The notes: generated by a model from the sequence alone, not told the origin. A stretch of 45,284 nt of DNA from Syntrophus aciditrophicus (GCA_020722315.1 DYLD01000004.1:1-45284), one strand, 5' to 3'; shown: positions 8,790-17,444, counted from the first letter of the stretch. Translations and numbers: made by a program.

Positions 8790-9836
8790 ATGCGTGAAGA
8801 AAACGGTAAAACATGGATTACCAGTGCGGAACTTCAGGCCAAAACAAACATATCCCGTGCAACCATGAATAACTATATAAAAATGGGGATTATACCAAGA
8901 CCCGTGATCAAAAAGCCTGACGAGAAGCAGATCAAGGCTAAAAGGATTGGTTATTTTCACGATTCAGCCTTGGGCGCGATAAATCTAGTAAAACTTTATA
9001 AAAATCAAGGGCTTTCAATGAAAGAGATAAAGGAGCGGTTTCTTGGAGAAATCGACCGGAGCGAGAATCGTCAGGATCAGCTAAGCAGGAATAACAAAAA
9101 CCAAAGCGGGAATGAGTATCCGTCCGATCTCGAAGAAACCGTCAGGTCAGCGGTTCCGTCCTTTGTCAATGTTGCTGTACTGTCTACCTGTTTGGACGAC
9201 TCGGCGAAAATCCGTGCGGAGCTTCCAGGCGACGTTTATTTGAGTATTTTGATACGCTTACGTGGAATTGTTCAAGAGGTATGTCAGAATTACACGCGCC
9301 CAATTAGACAGAACTCGTCTGATAAGCTGTTATGGTATTTTGTTAAGGATCGAGATGATGGTTATCTTGCAAATGCTCTTGCATGCGCTGCAAAAATAAA
9401 GCAGCGGGTCGTTGATATGAACCGTCAGATGAAAAGCGATCAGCTGCTATTAAACGATATTTTTCTGAATATCGGGATATTTGAAGGACAAGAACATCTC
9501 GTTGTAGTTGCTTCCCCCGTTGCCGATGAAATACTGACCGCAGGAATTACCGGATCTTACGCTGAATTACTTTGTGAGGCAGGCAGGCGGGGATCAGTTT
9601 TAGTCTCAAAGGATTTTATCAATAAACTCGATGAAATCCAAAGGCAAAGGCTCAGGTACGGAATCCGTAAGCACATTGACGATTCGACTATTACGATCCA
9701 AAACACCTTTTCACGAATCAAGGATCTTTCGTTTCTGGATAAAGATCGTTACGAAAGGCTGGAGGAAATCCAAAATGTTGCTGTTGCTGAAATCTTGGAT
9801 TTTGGTGAGGAACCAACAAACCGGTCAAAAGGGTAG
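8790..9836 (+). CDS. MerR-type HTH regulator fused to a degenerate class III nucleotide-cyclase domain
   Basis: A 348-residue one-component regulator. Residues about 9-86 form a MerR-like winged helix: SAELQAKTNISRATMNNYIKMGII is the helix-turn-helix, then a wing, then GLSMKEIKERF, typical of the third MerR helix pair. After a polar linker (87-120), residues about 125-280 follow the class III adenylate/guanylate cyclase fold: FVNVAVLSTCLDD, NSSDKLLWYF, LNIGIFEG, AELLCEAGRRGSVLVS. The first metal-binding Asp is replaced (C134), the second appears kept (D178), and the Asn and Arg that stabilise the transition state are missing. The domain therefore probably binds a ligand or dimerises rather than makes cAMP. 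AAGAGGTGG upstream supports the ATG at 8790. It is divergent from the radical SAM gene, a likely target, and could also autoregulate. Confidence 0.78.
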   Translation: MREENGKTWITSAELQAKTNISRATMNNYIKMGIIPRPVIKKPDEKQIKAKRIGYFHDSALGAINLVKLYKNQGLSMKEIKERFLGEIDRSENRQDQLSRNNKNQSGNEYPSDLEETVRSAVPSFVNVAVLSTCLDDSAKIRAELPGDVYLSILIRLRGIVQEVCQNYTRPIRQNSSDKLLWYFVKDRDDGYLANALACAAKIKQRVVDMNRQMKSDQLLLNDIFLNIGIFEGQEHLVVVASPVADEILTAGITGSYAELLCEAGRRGSVLVSKDFINKLDEIQRQRLRYGIRKHIDDSTITIQNTFSRIKDLSFLDKDRYERLEEIQNVAVAEILDFGEEPTNRSKG

Positions 9837-9866
9837 AGGCTATTTTTAGGGAAAAATAAATATAAC

Positions 9867-10058
9867 GAGACCTTTGCGAAACTCCGCCTTGTCGCTCATA
9901 AAGCTTTTTCGACCCCGCGGCCTTTCGCTCAAGGCTTCAAAGGCTAAACGCTCTGGGAACGCTTACGTTCTTAACACCTTTAGAGCCTTGGGCTTCACGC
10001 CGGGGTACCCCGAAAAATCAATAAATTTGCGCTTCTGGCAGCCTTTTTCAAAGGTCTT
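9867..10058. repeat. MITE-like structured repeat element with inverted ends (copy 1)
   Basis: This non-coding block of about 192 bases fills the gap between two convergent genes. Its ends are inverted copies: GAGACCTTTG at 9867-9876 and, read on the minus strand, AAGACCTTTG at 10058-10049, each followed by A-rich sequence ending in GCC. Inside are a perfect palindrome CGGGGTACCCCG (10001-10012), a hairpin GAACG-CTTA-CGTTC (9957-9970) and a GCCTTT/AAAGGC pair (9920-9925 with 9939-9944). The right end recurs at the window edge (45230-45284) with 43 of 47 aligned bases identical, including a 24-base exact run. The run holds a near-consensus IHF site (10016-10028, AATCAA then four bases then TT). 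No transposase and no clear target duplication are visible. It may also end transcription from both sides. Confidence 0.72.
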
Positions 10059-10105
10059 ACTTTGTGTTTCATACGGCCATGAAGGTCTCAAAGAAACATC
10101 GGTTG

Positions 10106-12622
10106 TCAGAGAAAATGTTCCACAACGAGATTTCTTCCGTCCGTTTTCACCGTGACAGCTCCGTCATAATCGGTCCGATATACTTTTACCCCTTGGGAGG
10201 CATATCTTTTGACCGTTTCCCGATGAGGGAACCCGAAGACATTGTCTGATCCGCAACTGACAATGGCGATTTTGGGTTTAACCTTTTTCAGAAACTTGAG
10301 GCTGCTCGAAAAGCGGCTTCCATGGTGCGGGACGATAAGCACGTCGCTGTTCAAGTTCCAGCCGGATTCTATCAATTGGTTTTCGGCGTGCGACGAGATA
10401 TCTGACGTTAACAGCAAGCTTTTTTCTCCAAAAGAAAGCCTTATCACCAGCGATCGGTCGTTTTGTGTCGTGTGACGGATCTCCTTTGTTGCATCATCAC
10501 TGCCTGAGTTTGTGCAGTACGTATGATCTTTGCTTGGCGGGTTTAAAACCTTGAGCCGAACACCCGAGAAATCCCTTTCCGGTTCGTTGTTTGAAATAAT
10601 TTTCAGCTGGATATGCCTTTTTCTGATAATTTCTAGAAATGATGCGTATTGTTCGGTTGGTGCGTAATCACCATTACACCAGACCTCCCCGACCGTGAAA
10701 TTTTCGAGTATAAACAAAAGACCATTCAGATGATCTGCGTCGGGATGTGTCAGGACGACGGTGTCTATCGACGTGATTCTTTTATGCCAGAGGTATGGCG
10801 CCACAACGGTCTTTCCTATATCGAAGCTCTTATCGAAAAAACCTCCTCCGTCAACCAGCATCTTTTTCCCCTTTGGGAATTCCACTAGGATGCTGCTTCC
10901 CTGACCGACGTCTATAACCGTGAGAGAGAGGTTTTCTTGATGAATATCTTTTAGATAGGGGTAAGTCCAGCTTACCGTAAAGAAAAGCATAACAGCCAGT
11001 GGCGGTAACACGAACAGGAACGTGTTTGTTGTTTTCCTTTTGGTTGCGTTTTTGGATAAAAAATTCAGAACCAGGCCTGCCCATACCAACAAAATGTAAA
11101 AGGCTGCCACCTCCGCGATGCTTGGCGTGGGCACAAAAATTGAAGCCCAGGAAAAAGAGGCAAACCAGTCAATAAAATAGAGTGAAATTTTTACAAGCAG
11201 TTCTGCCAGGGAGATAATCAGGCCGGCCAGGAAAGATGAGACCGGCACTGCAACAACAATCGCCAGGGAAACCGGGATCGCAAGGATGCCGAGAATGGGA
11301 ACGCAAATCATGTTTGCCGCAATTCCGATCAATGGGATGCGGTTGAAATATAAGGTTATCAATGGCAGCGTTCCCAATGTCGCCGTCACTGAGGCGAGGA
11401 AAAAAATACCGAAACCCCTTAACGAGTTCTTGGCGATGATGATCAGTTTGCCCTTCATGCCCTGCGATGCCTTGTGTTGTACAATAGGCGGCAGAATTGC
11501 AATGAATTTAGGCATGAAAAATATCAGTGCGGCGACAGCAACGAAAGAAAGTTGGAAGGAGATCGCAAAGAGGGAATAGGGCGTTACAATCAGGATCAGA
11601 AACGCGGCAAAGGCCAAAATGTTGTAAAGATCTCCCTGTCTATCCAAGAGAAGCGCCGACAAGAATGCTGTTAGCATAATAGAGGCGCGTATAACAGAAA
11701 TCCCTGCGCCCGCGACACCTGTGTAAAAAATAACAACCAGGATAGACGAAACAACAGACAACTTGATTACGTTGAATCTCAGCAGGATATATTCGAAATT
11801 CAGCGCCAAACGTGCCAAAAAAAGTGCGAATGCCGCAACGATCCCGATGTTAAATCCCGAGATTGCAATAATATGTGTCAGCCCGGTTTTGTTAAATTTT
11901 TCCATTGTTTCGTTGCCTATCGCCTCTTGATTCCCCAGGATCATCGCCTGAATGATGCTCCCTTGGGTACCGGGCGATTTCACTGCGATTGTTTGGCGGA
12001 TGTTTTCACGGAATTGTGCCATTTTTGCCTTCAACGGATTTCCCTGTCCACGACGCAAAATCACATACGAAATTTCATCATTGAGAAACCCCCTGACCAG
12101 AATCCCTCGAAAGCGAAGGCCCCTTTCGTAATCAAAACCGCCCGGGTTTTTAAAGTTGCGTGGTTTTTTTAGACGTGCATGAAAACGGATAAAATCGCCG
12201 TATCGTAACGGTTGTTGACCATTCATGCTCAACAACACCTTTCCCGACACGTTACGGTAGTGTCCTTTTTCGAGCATCCTTGAGAGGCTGACCACGATGT
12301 ATGTTTTTTCAGGAGACACCTTGGGATTTTCAGAAATGACCCCTTCCGCGGTAATCTTTTTGCCATCAATACAGTGGACAATGTGGTTTGCCGGTATCGG
12401 TGGGTAAAGGTAAAGGTTGATCTCCAAAATCCCGAGAAAAAAAATACAAGCAAGAAACGCTTCGTAAACAAACGCCTCCTTTTTCAATAAGTGAAGGGAA
12501 AAAACCGCTACGAGCGAGGCGTTAAGGAAGGCCAAAACCAAAAAGTTATCAATAAACCAAATAGTTCCGCACCAAATACCTGCGATGAGAACCGCTGTCA
12601 TATCAACAAAAGGTCTTTTCAC
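10106..12622 (-). CDS. comEC: ComEC/Rec2 DNA internalisation channel protein
   Basis: Inner-membrane channel through which one DNA strand enters the cytoplasm in natural transformation. The 838-residue protein has the three-part family layout. An N-terminal DUF4131/OB-like segment (about 30-190) comes after two membrane helices. The multi-helix competence domain (about 220-520) contains HIIAISGFNIG and GAGISVIRASIM. The C-terminal metallo-beta-lactamase-like domain (about 565-838) has VIDVGQGSSILV, the metal motif HPDADH at 626-631 and VPHHGSRFSS near 770. The start is GTG 12622, supported by AAAGGGAAA upstream. It stands alone: comEA and other DNA-uptake genes are not in the window. It is divergent from pilS-pilR, whose target pili commonly take part in DNA uptake. 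Confidence 0.94.
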   Translation of the reverse strand: MKRPFVDMTAVLIAGIWCGTIWFIDNFLVLAFLNASLVAVFSLHLLKKEAFVYEAFLACIFFLGILEINLYLYPPIPANHIVHCIDGKKITAEGVISENPKVSPEKTYIVVSLSRMLEKGHYRNVSGKVLLSMNGQQPLRYGDFIRFHARLKKPRNFKNPGGFDYERGLRFRGILVRGFLNDEISYVILRRGQGNPLKAKMAQFRENIRQTIAVKSPGTQGSIIQAMILGNQEAIGNETMEKFNKTGLTHIIAISGFNIGIVAAFALFLARLALNFEYILLRFNVIKLSVVSSILVVIFYTGVAGAGISVIRASIMLTAFLSALLLDRQGDLYNILAFAAFLILIVTPYSLFAISFQLSFVAVAALIFFMPKFIAILPPIVQHKASQGMKGKLIIIAKNSLRGFGIFFLASVTATLGTLPLITLYFNRIPLIGIAANMICVPILGILAIPVSLAIVVAVPVSSFLAGLIISLAELLVKISLYFIDWFASFSWASIFVPTPSIAEVAAFYILLVWAGLVLNFLSKNATKRKTTNTFLFVLPPLAVMLFFTVSWTYPYLKDIHQENLSLTVIDVGQGSSILVEFPKGKKMLVDGGGFFDKSFDIGKTVVAPYLWHKRITSIDTVVLTHPDADHLNGLLFILENFTVGEVWCNGDYAPTEQYASFLEIIRKRHIQLKIISNNEPERDFSGVRLKVLNPPSKDHTYCTNSGSDDATKEIRHTTQNDRSLVIRLSFGEKSLLLTSDISSHAENQLIESGWNLNSDVLIVPHHGSRFSSSLKFLKKVKPKIAIVSCGSDNVFGFPHRETVKRYASQGVKVYRTDYDGAVTVKTDGRNLVVEHFL

Positions 12623-12685
12623 CGATTTCCCTTTTCATCCTGCAGGGTGAGATTTTTAAATAAAAAATAGTTTCGTCGCTCCTAA

Positions 12686-12703
12686 GGTATCTTTGAAGAT
12701 ACC
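12686..12703. promoter_or_regulatory. inverted repeat between comEC and pilS
   Basis: GGTATCT-TTGA-AGATACC is a perfect 7-bp inverted repeat (8 bp if the loop is counted as two bases). It lies in the 230-base divergent spacer 12623-12852. It could be an operator or a small hairpin in the comEC leader. The rest of the spacer is AT-rich with no gene. TTGACT at 12773-12778 might be a -35 for pilS, but the -10 at 17 bases (TATTGA) is poor. Confidence 0.4.
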
Positions 12704-12852
12704 GAGAGGTCTTTCAAACGTACGAAGTCTGTAAAAACTTTCAACCTGTAAAGATTTCTGATATTTAGCATATTGACTTTTCGACGGGTTATAAGTATTG
12801 AATCTGATCGGTACCAGCGATCTCAAAAAAATGGCAGAGGTGCTCACGAGAA

Positions 12853-14559
12853 TTGGAAGAAAAACCGCGATACGAAAACTTTACGGCAGGAATTCGTTGG
12901 CTCATCTTCTCTCGGATTGTTATCGTTTCGTTTATTCTGATGCTATCGGTTTTTGCCGAGTTCAACGCCGGGGCAAGTCTCTCCACACTCTCACAGTCCA
13001 TGTTTTTTAAAATCGCCCTTTTTATTTACCCTCTTTCAGCAGGTTACTATCTGTTTTTTTGTCGTTTTCCCGATGTTGTCATAAATACCTATCTCCAGAG
13101 CATGATCGATGTGCTTGCGATTACGGCTATCGTTTACTGCACAGGCGGCGTTCAAAGTTTATACTCGGTTTTTTATCCTATTGTTATCATATACTCGGTT
13201 ATTTTTCTTGGACGAAAGGGTGGATTGTTTGTTGCCTCAACAGCGGGGATCTTTTACGGCCTTTTGGCCGTTTTTGAATATTATGGCGTAATATATTATC
13301 AATCAGCGTCGTTTGTCGATTACCAACTGAACGCCGGTTATGTATTGGCAAGGATTGTCACACATATCTTATCTTTTTACTTTACAGCTTTTTTGTCAAT
13401 ATTTGCTGTCGAACAGGAAAAAAAGACAAGAAATCTCCTGGCCGAAAAAGAGGATGCCTTTGCGAAGCTAGATATGTTGCATAAAAGTATCGTTGAATCG
13501 GTAAACCTCGGAATCATAACGGTCAGCAACATGGGAAGAATCAAATCGTTTAATCGTGCGGCAACAGAAATCACCGGCCTTGCATTAAAAGATGTTGAGA
13601 ACCGTAACTTCACCGATATCTTTCCTGATTTTTACGATTTTTTACATGATCAAGAGAAAAATGAGAGCAGCAATTCAGGTCTGACCCGCATCGAAGGGAT
13701 TTTTCATACGCATGAAGGGCGCGAATTGAACCTGGGAGCGTCCTTTTCTCCTCTGCGTGACCATTATGGCAACACAATAGGGCAGATTATCATTTTTCGG
13801 GATATTACCGAAATTCTTGAAATGAGAAATTCACTGGAAAAGAACCGTCGTCTTGCGTTTATCGGGGAGGTCGCCGCCAACCTCGCCCATGAGATACGCA
13901 ATCCGCTCGCCTCGATCGGCGGAGCCGTTCAGCTTCTTGAACAGGACTTTCCCCCGAATGAGATCAACAGCAAGCTTTTTCAAATCATCCTGAGGGGAAA
14001 GGAACAACTTGACAGTTTCCTCAAGGACTTTCTGCTAATGGCAAGGCCGGCGCCGGGGATTTGCGAGAAGATCGATTTGGGTGTAATGATCAAGGATGTT
14101 CTCGATTCCCTCCGTATTGCTACCGGCTGGCCGCAAATGCTGACGGTAAATCTCCATCTTCCCGAAACTCCCGTTTGGATAAATGTGAACAAAACGGAGA
14201 TTCGTCAGGCACTGTGGAATATCATCCTCAACTCGCTTCAGTCGATGCCGAAAGGAGGAGAATTGACGATCGAAGTGTCATTATGTCGCTTAAGGGATAG
14301 CGATGCTGTGCAGATCGCGATACGGGACACTGGCTGCGGCATCGAACGAAAAAATCTGCAACGGGTATTTGAACCTTTCTATACGTCAAGAAATATGGGA
14401 ACCGGTCTCGGATTGACCGTGGTAAGTCGCATCGTAGATAACTGGAAGGGCAAAATCGAGTTGAAAAGCGACGTGGGAAAAGGGACAACCTGTTTGCTGA
14501 CATTACCTGTTGACGTTTCTTTGCATGCGTCTGCTGCAGGACTGAAAATAGGGACGTGA
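12853..14559 (+). CDS. pilS: NtrB/PilS-type membrane sensor histidine kinase
   Basis: Membrane sensor of a two-component system; by architecture and neighbour it is PilS-like, controlling type IV pilus genes through PilR. The 568-residue protein starts with about six membrane segments (roughly 13-185). A PAS domain follows (about 205-320: ESVNLGIITVSNMGRIKSFNRAATEITG), then the HisKA helix with phosphorylated H346 in AANLAHEIRNPLAS, and the HATPase domain (about 455-560) with NILNSLQSM, DTGCGIE and GTGLGL. The start is TTG 12853: upstream the frame is open only back to 12808 and contains no ATG, GTG or better TTG. GAGG near 12837 is rather far from it. It is followed after about 47 bases by pilR. 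AtoS- or ZraS-like kinases have similar domains, so the pilus assignment is inferred. Confidence 0.85.
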   Translation: MEEKPRYENFTAGIRWLIFSRIVIVSFILMLSVFAEFNAGASLSTLSQSMFFKIALFIYPLSAGYYLFFCRFPDVVINTYLQSMIDVLAITAIVYCTGGVQSLYSVFYPIVIIYSVIFLGRKGGLFVASTAGIFYGLLAVFEYYGVIYYQSASFVDYQLNAGYVLARIVTHILSFYFTAFLSIFAVEQEKKTRNLLAEKEDAFAKLDMLHKSIVESVNLGIITVSNMGRIKSFNRAATEITGLALKDVENRNFTDIFPDFYDFLHDQEKNESSNSGLTRIEGIFHTHEGRELNLGASFSPLRDHYGNTIGQIIIFRDITEILEMRNSLEKNRRLAFIGEVAANLAHEIRNPLASIGGAVQLLEQDFPPNEINSKLFQIILRGKEQLDSFLKDFLLMARPAPGICEKIDLGVMIKDVLDSLRIATGWPQMLTVNLHLPETPVWINVNKTEIRQALWNIILNSLQSMPKGGELTIEVSLCRLRDSDAVQIAIRDTGCGIERKNLQRVFEPFYTSRNMGTGLGLTVVSRIVDNWKGKIELKSDVGKGTTCLLTLPVDVSLHASAAGLKIGT

Positions 14560-14606
14560 GGACATTTAGAAAAGATTTTTAAAGGCTATACTTTTGGGGA
14601 ATACCA

Positions 14607-15971
14607 ATGGCTAACATACTGGTTGTCGATGATGAGCAGGGCATCCGAGAACTTCTCGAGATCATGCTTCAGAGAGAGGGATATCAGGTAACAGCGGAAG
14701 CCGACGGTGCAAAGGCTCTCCAGAGATGCCGCAAAGAGATATTTGATCTGATCATAACAGACCTCAAAATGCCTGGAATGGACGGGATCAGTTTTATCAG
14801 GGAAGTAAAAAAGATTTCTCCGACCTCGATGGTCATCCTTATTACTGCTTATGCTTCGGCGGAGACTGCACTTGCGGCTATGAAGGAAGGGGCATATGAT
14901 TATATCGAGAAAGAGTTCAATGTGGAGGATCTAAAGAGAATAATACGCAATGCCCTGGCTTTAAAAGATGAAAAGAAGCAGGACGAACTTTTTATCAAGG
15001 AGATGAGCCAGGCCGTGAGTTTCGGGGGGATGATCGGTAAAAACCCCGAGATGATCAAAATCTACGCAACGATCAGAAAAATCGCCGATACCCCGACAAA
15101 TATCCTCGTACTCGGGGAAAGCGGCACCGGAAAAGAACTTGTGGCAAGAGCTGTGCATGAAAACAGTTCCCGTAAGGGATTCCCGTTTGTGGTTATAAAT
15201 TGCGGAGGTATTCCCGAAAACCTTCTGGAAAGTGAATTGTTCGGCTATTGCAAAGGAGCTTTCACCGGTGCTTCCGCAGACAAGCCAGGCCTATTCGAGG
15301 TAGCGAAAGGCGGGACCATTTTTCTCGACGAAGTGGCTGAACTGCCTCCAGTACTACAGGTTAAACTCCTCAGAGTGGTTCAAGAAAAGACTTTTCGACG
15401 TATTGGAGGATCCGACGACATCAACGTTGATGTGCGCATCATTTCGGCCACCAATAAAAATCTTTCCCGTATGGTCAACTCAGGGGAGTTCAGGGAGGAT
15501 CTCTACTACAGACTCAACGTCATCTCACTTTCTTTGCCGCCGCTGAGGGAGAGAAAAGAAGATATTCCCCTTTTAACTAGGCACTTTATAGAAAAATATT
15601 CGCGTGAACTGGGGAAAGAAATCAAGACGATTTCCTCTTACGCAATGAGTCTGCTCATGGAATATCCCTTTCCGGGAAACGTACGGGAGTTGAAAAATAT
15701 CATCGAGAGGAGCGTCGCGCTGGAAACATCGAACATCATTCTGCCGGACAACCTGATACTTTATAAGGGAAACGGCCCGCAAACGGTCAGCTCTGGATCG
15801 GATGAATACGAAGCAGCGGGCAATTTGAATGAGAAGGTGGCTCTCTTCGAAAAAAATCTGATTCTTAAAGCCCTTCAAAAAACAGCAGGATCTAAAACAA
15901 AGGCCGCTGAATTGCTTGGAATAACTTATGATTCTTTGCATTATCGTTGTGAAAAACTCGGCATATCCTGA
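14607..15971 (+). CDS. pilR: sigma54-dependent response regulator, PilR-like
   Basis: An NtrC-family activator that opens sigma54 promoters after phosphorylation by its partner kinase. The 454-residue product has a receiver domain (1-115, phospho-acceptor D52 in TDLKMPG), an AAA+ domain (about 140-380) and a Fis-type helix-turn-helix (about 410-454). Walker A is GESGTGKE (170-177), the sigma54 loop GAFTGA is 217-222 and Walker B ends in LDE (D241). The receiver has KEF (102-104) where nearly all family members have KPF: the conserved Lys is kept but the following proline is lost. GGGGA at a good distance supports ATG 14607. It lies downstream of pilS in the same direction. No sigma54 promoter for comEC or pilS is evident in this window. 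Confidence 0.88.
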   Translation: MANILVVDDEQGIRELLEIMLQREGYQVTAEADGAKALQRCRKEIFDLIITDLKMPGMDGISFIREVKKISPTSMVILITAYASAETALAAMKEGAYDYIEKEFNVEDLKRIIRNALALKDEKKQDELFIKEMSQAVSFGGMIGKNPEMIKIYATIRKIADTPTNILVLGESGTGKELVARAVHENSSRKGFPFVVINCGGIPENLLESELFGYCKGAFTGASADKPGLFEVAKGGTIFLDEVAELPPVLQVKLLRVVQEKTFRRIGGSDDINVDVRIISATNKNLSRMVNSGEFREDLYYRLNVISLSLPPLRERKEDIPLLTRHFIEKYSRELGKEIKTISSYAMSLLMEYPFPGNVRELKNIIERSVALETSNIILPDNLILYKGNGPQTVSSGSDEYEAAGNLNEKVALFEKNLILKALQKTAGSKTKAAELLGITYDSLHYRCEKLGIS

Positions 15972-15988
15972 CAAAAGATAAAATTTAC

Positions 15989-16017
15989 TTGACAGGAATC
16001 GCCTCATCCACTATAAG
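15989..16017 (+). promoter_or_regulatory. sigma70-type promoter of the liv operon
   Basis: TTGACA (15989-15994), a 17-base spacer and TATAAG (16012-16017) make a near-consensus promoter 18 bases after the pilR stop. Transcription from about 16024 would give a leader of about 220 bases before livK. The leader (16024-16244) contains no convincing gene. A possible weak hairpin is CCGCG...CGCGG near 16168-16190. An open frame beginning inside this promoter is not considered real. Confidence 0.75.
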
Positions 16018-16244
16018 TCGGCAGCGAAAGGGTGTAATTCGTTCTACCTTCTTCAAATTAATGTCGATATCAAAAAAAGCAACAGTTTCAGATTTTGTTT
16101 GCTCTTTGTTAGGTATCTGTAAGGTGATAAGGGTTTGCGCTACGGGCAATCTTGCCGGGTTGTCTGCCGCGTAAAATGGTTGTCCGCGGGGAAGATCATT
16201 CGCTGCGGATAGAACTGAATTGATTTTAAAAGGAGGGCATGATT

Positions 16245-17444
16245 ATGGACGGGATAAAAAAGGGGATTCTGTTTGGTATTCTTGCCGTTTTTCTGCTGTG
16301 GCCTGTCATCGGCTTCTCGGAACCGGTTAAGGTAGGCGCCGCAATCAATCTAACCGGTCCTGCATCAAGCTGGGGGAAATTTCACGCCAAGGGGCATCAG
16401 GATTATTTCCGGTATGTAAACGAGGTCAAGGGAGGCGTCGGCGGTAGAAAGCTGGAGTTGATTTTGGTAGACACCGCGTACAAGGTTCCCGAAGCGGTTG
16501 CGGCGGCAAAGAAGTTCGCAGTCCAGGACAAGGTCGACATGATCGCCACCTGGGGAACCGGCGAAGGGCTGGCGGTAAAACCGGTCATCCAGAGCTACAA
16601 AATTCCGACCATCAATTACTCGGTGGGGTGGGAAATATTGCAACCGCCGATCGCGTATATGTATCTTCCGTTCGGCAGCTACCGTTTGGATTCCTATGGC
16701 GTTCTGGGATACATTAAAGCCATTCACAAGGGCAAAGAGCCGCCCAAGGTGGGGCTTCTTACCTACAACAACGCCTACGGGCGATCGATTCACAAGCCAT
16801 GTAAAGAATATGCCGAGAAGAACAATATCAATATTGTGGCGATCGAAGAATTTCCCCCGCAGACGGTCGATCTGTCTACGGAACTGCTTCGTCTGCAGAA
16901 AAGCGGCGCCGAGTATATCTTCATGCAGATATTGCCGTCGGCTATCATCAACACGTTTAAGAGCGCGGACCGGATCAATTACAATCCTCCGTTTTTCGGA
17001 ACGTGGACTGCTACCGATCCTGATTTCTTCCGTATGGGCAAGGGCCTGATCAGGGACCGTTTGAGGATGATGTTTTCCGGCTGTCTTCCCGCGGACAAGA
17101 GCAAAGGCTGGGCGGTTATGGAAGAACTTATCAAACGATACAAGACGGTGGATAAGTTTGACAACTCCTATTGGGAGGGGATCGCCGTTGCCAGCCTTAT
17201 GGAAAGGGCTATGGTAAGGGCAAATGAAAAGTTCAAAGAGATTAACAGCGAAACCATCAACAAGGCATTGGAAACATTCACAAATGAAGACTTTGGAGGG
17301 TTGATTCCGGCGGTAACCTACTCGCCGACCAATCACGAAGCTTCGTTCGTAACCAGGGTCGTTAAGGTCAATGAAGACGCGACTTACGTTCCTTTGACGA
17401 ATTTCTTCAATCCGTCCAAAGAGAAAGCGCAGATCCTTAAATAG
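16245..17444 (+). CDS. livK: branched-chain amino-acid-type ABC transporter substrate-binding protein
   Basis: Periplasmic ligand receptor of the HAAT-type ABC importer encoded by the following genes. The mature protein is a type I periplasmic binding protein (Peripla_BP_6). It begins EPVKVGAAINLTGPASSWG and contains GVGGRKLELILVD, the region that lines the binding cleft. A Sec signal peptide spans about 1-25 (KKGIL then hydrophobic, ending VIGFS). The start is ATG 16245, because AGGAGG at 16231-16236 is eight bases away; ATG 16239 is too close to it. The ligand cannot be read from sequence. The embedded acyl-CoA ligase suggests a fatty or aromatic acid as an alternative to amino acids. A weak CCTC/GAGG hairpin with T6 in its loop (17447-17463) may reduce read-through into livG, as is common after binding-protein genes. 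Confidence 0.9.
   Translation: MDGIKKGILFGILAVFLLWPVIGFSEPVKVGAAINLTGPASSWGKFHAKGHQDYFRYVNEVKGGVGGRKLELILVDTAYKVPEAVAAAKKFAVQDKVDMIATWGTGEGLAVKPVIQSYKIPTINYSVGWEILQPPIAYMYLPFGSYRLDSYGVLGYIKAIHKGKEPPKVGLLTYNNAYGRSIHKPCKEYAEKNNINIVAIEEFPPQTVDLSTELLRLQKSGAEYIFMQILPSAIINTFKSADRINYNPPFFGTWTATDPDFFRMGKGLIRDRLRMMFSGCLPADKSKGWAVMEELIKRYKTVDKFDNSYWEGIAVASLMERAMVRANEKFKEINSETINKALETFTNEDFGGLIPAVTYSPTNHEASFVTRVVKVNEDATYVPLTNFFNPSKEKAQILK

Noticed and set aside
9874-10155. Short open frames inside the repeat element
   Set aside because: They cross palindromes and the element ends, lack ribosome sites and show no protein-like composition; the block is better explained as non-coding repeat.
13161-13200. 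Ten-base direct repeat ATACTCGGTT at 13161 and 13191
   Set aside because: It lies inside a membrane segment of pilS and encodes a repeated Tyr-Ser-Val; coding coincidence is the simplest explanation.
15989-16174. 61-codon frame before livK as a possible leader peptide
   Set aside because: Its start coincides with the -35 box of the livK promoter, so it would not be on that transcript.
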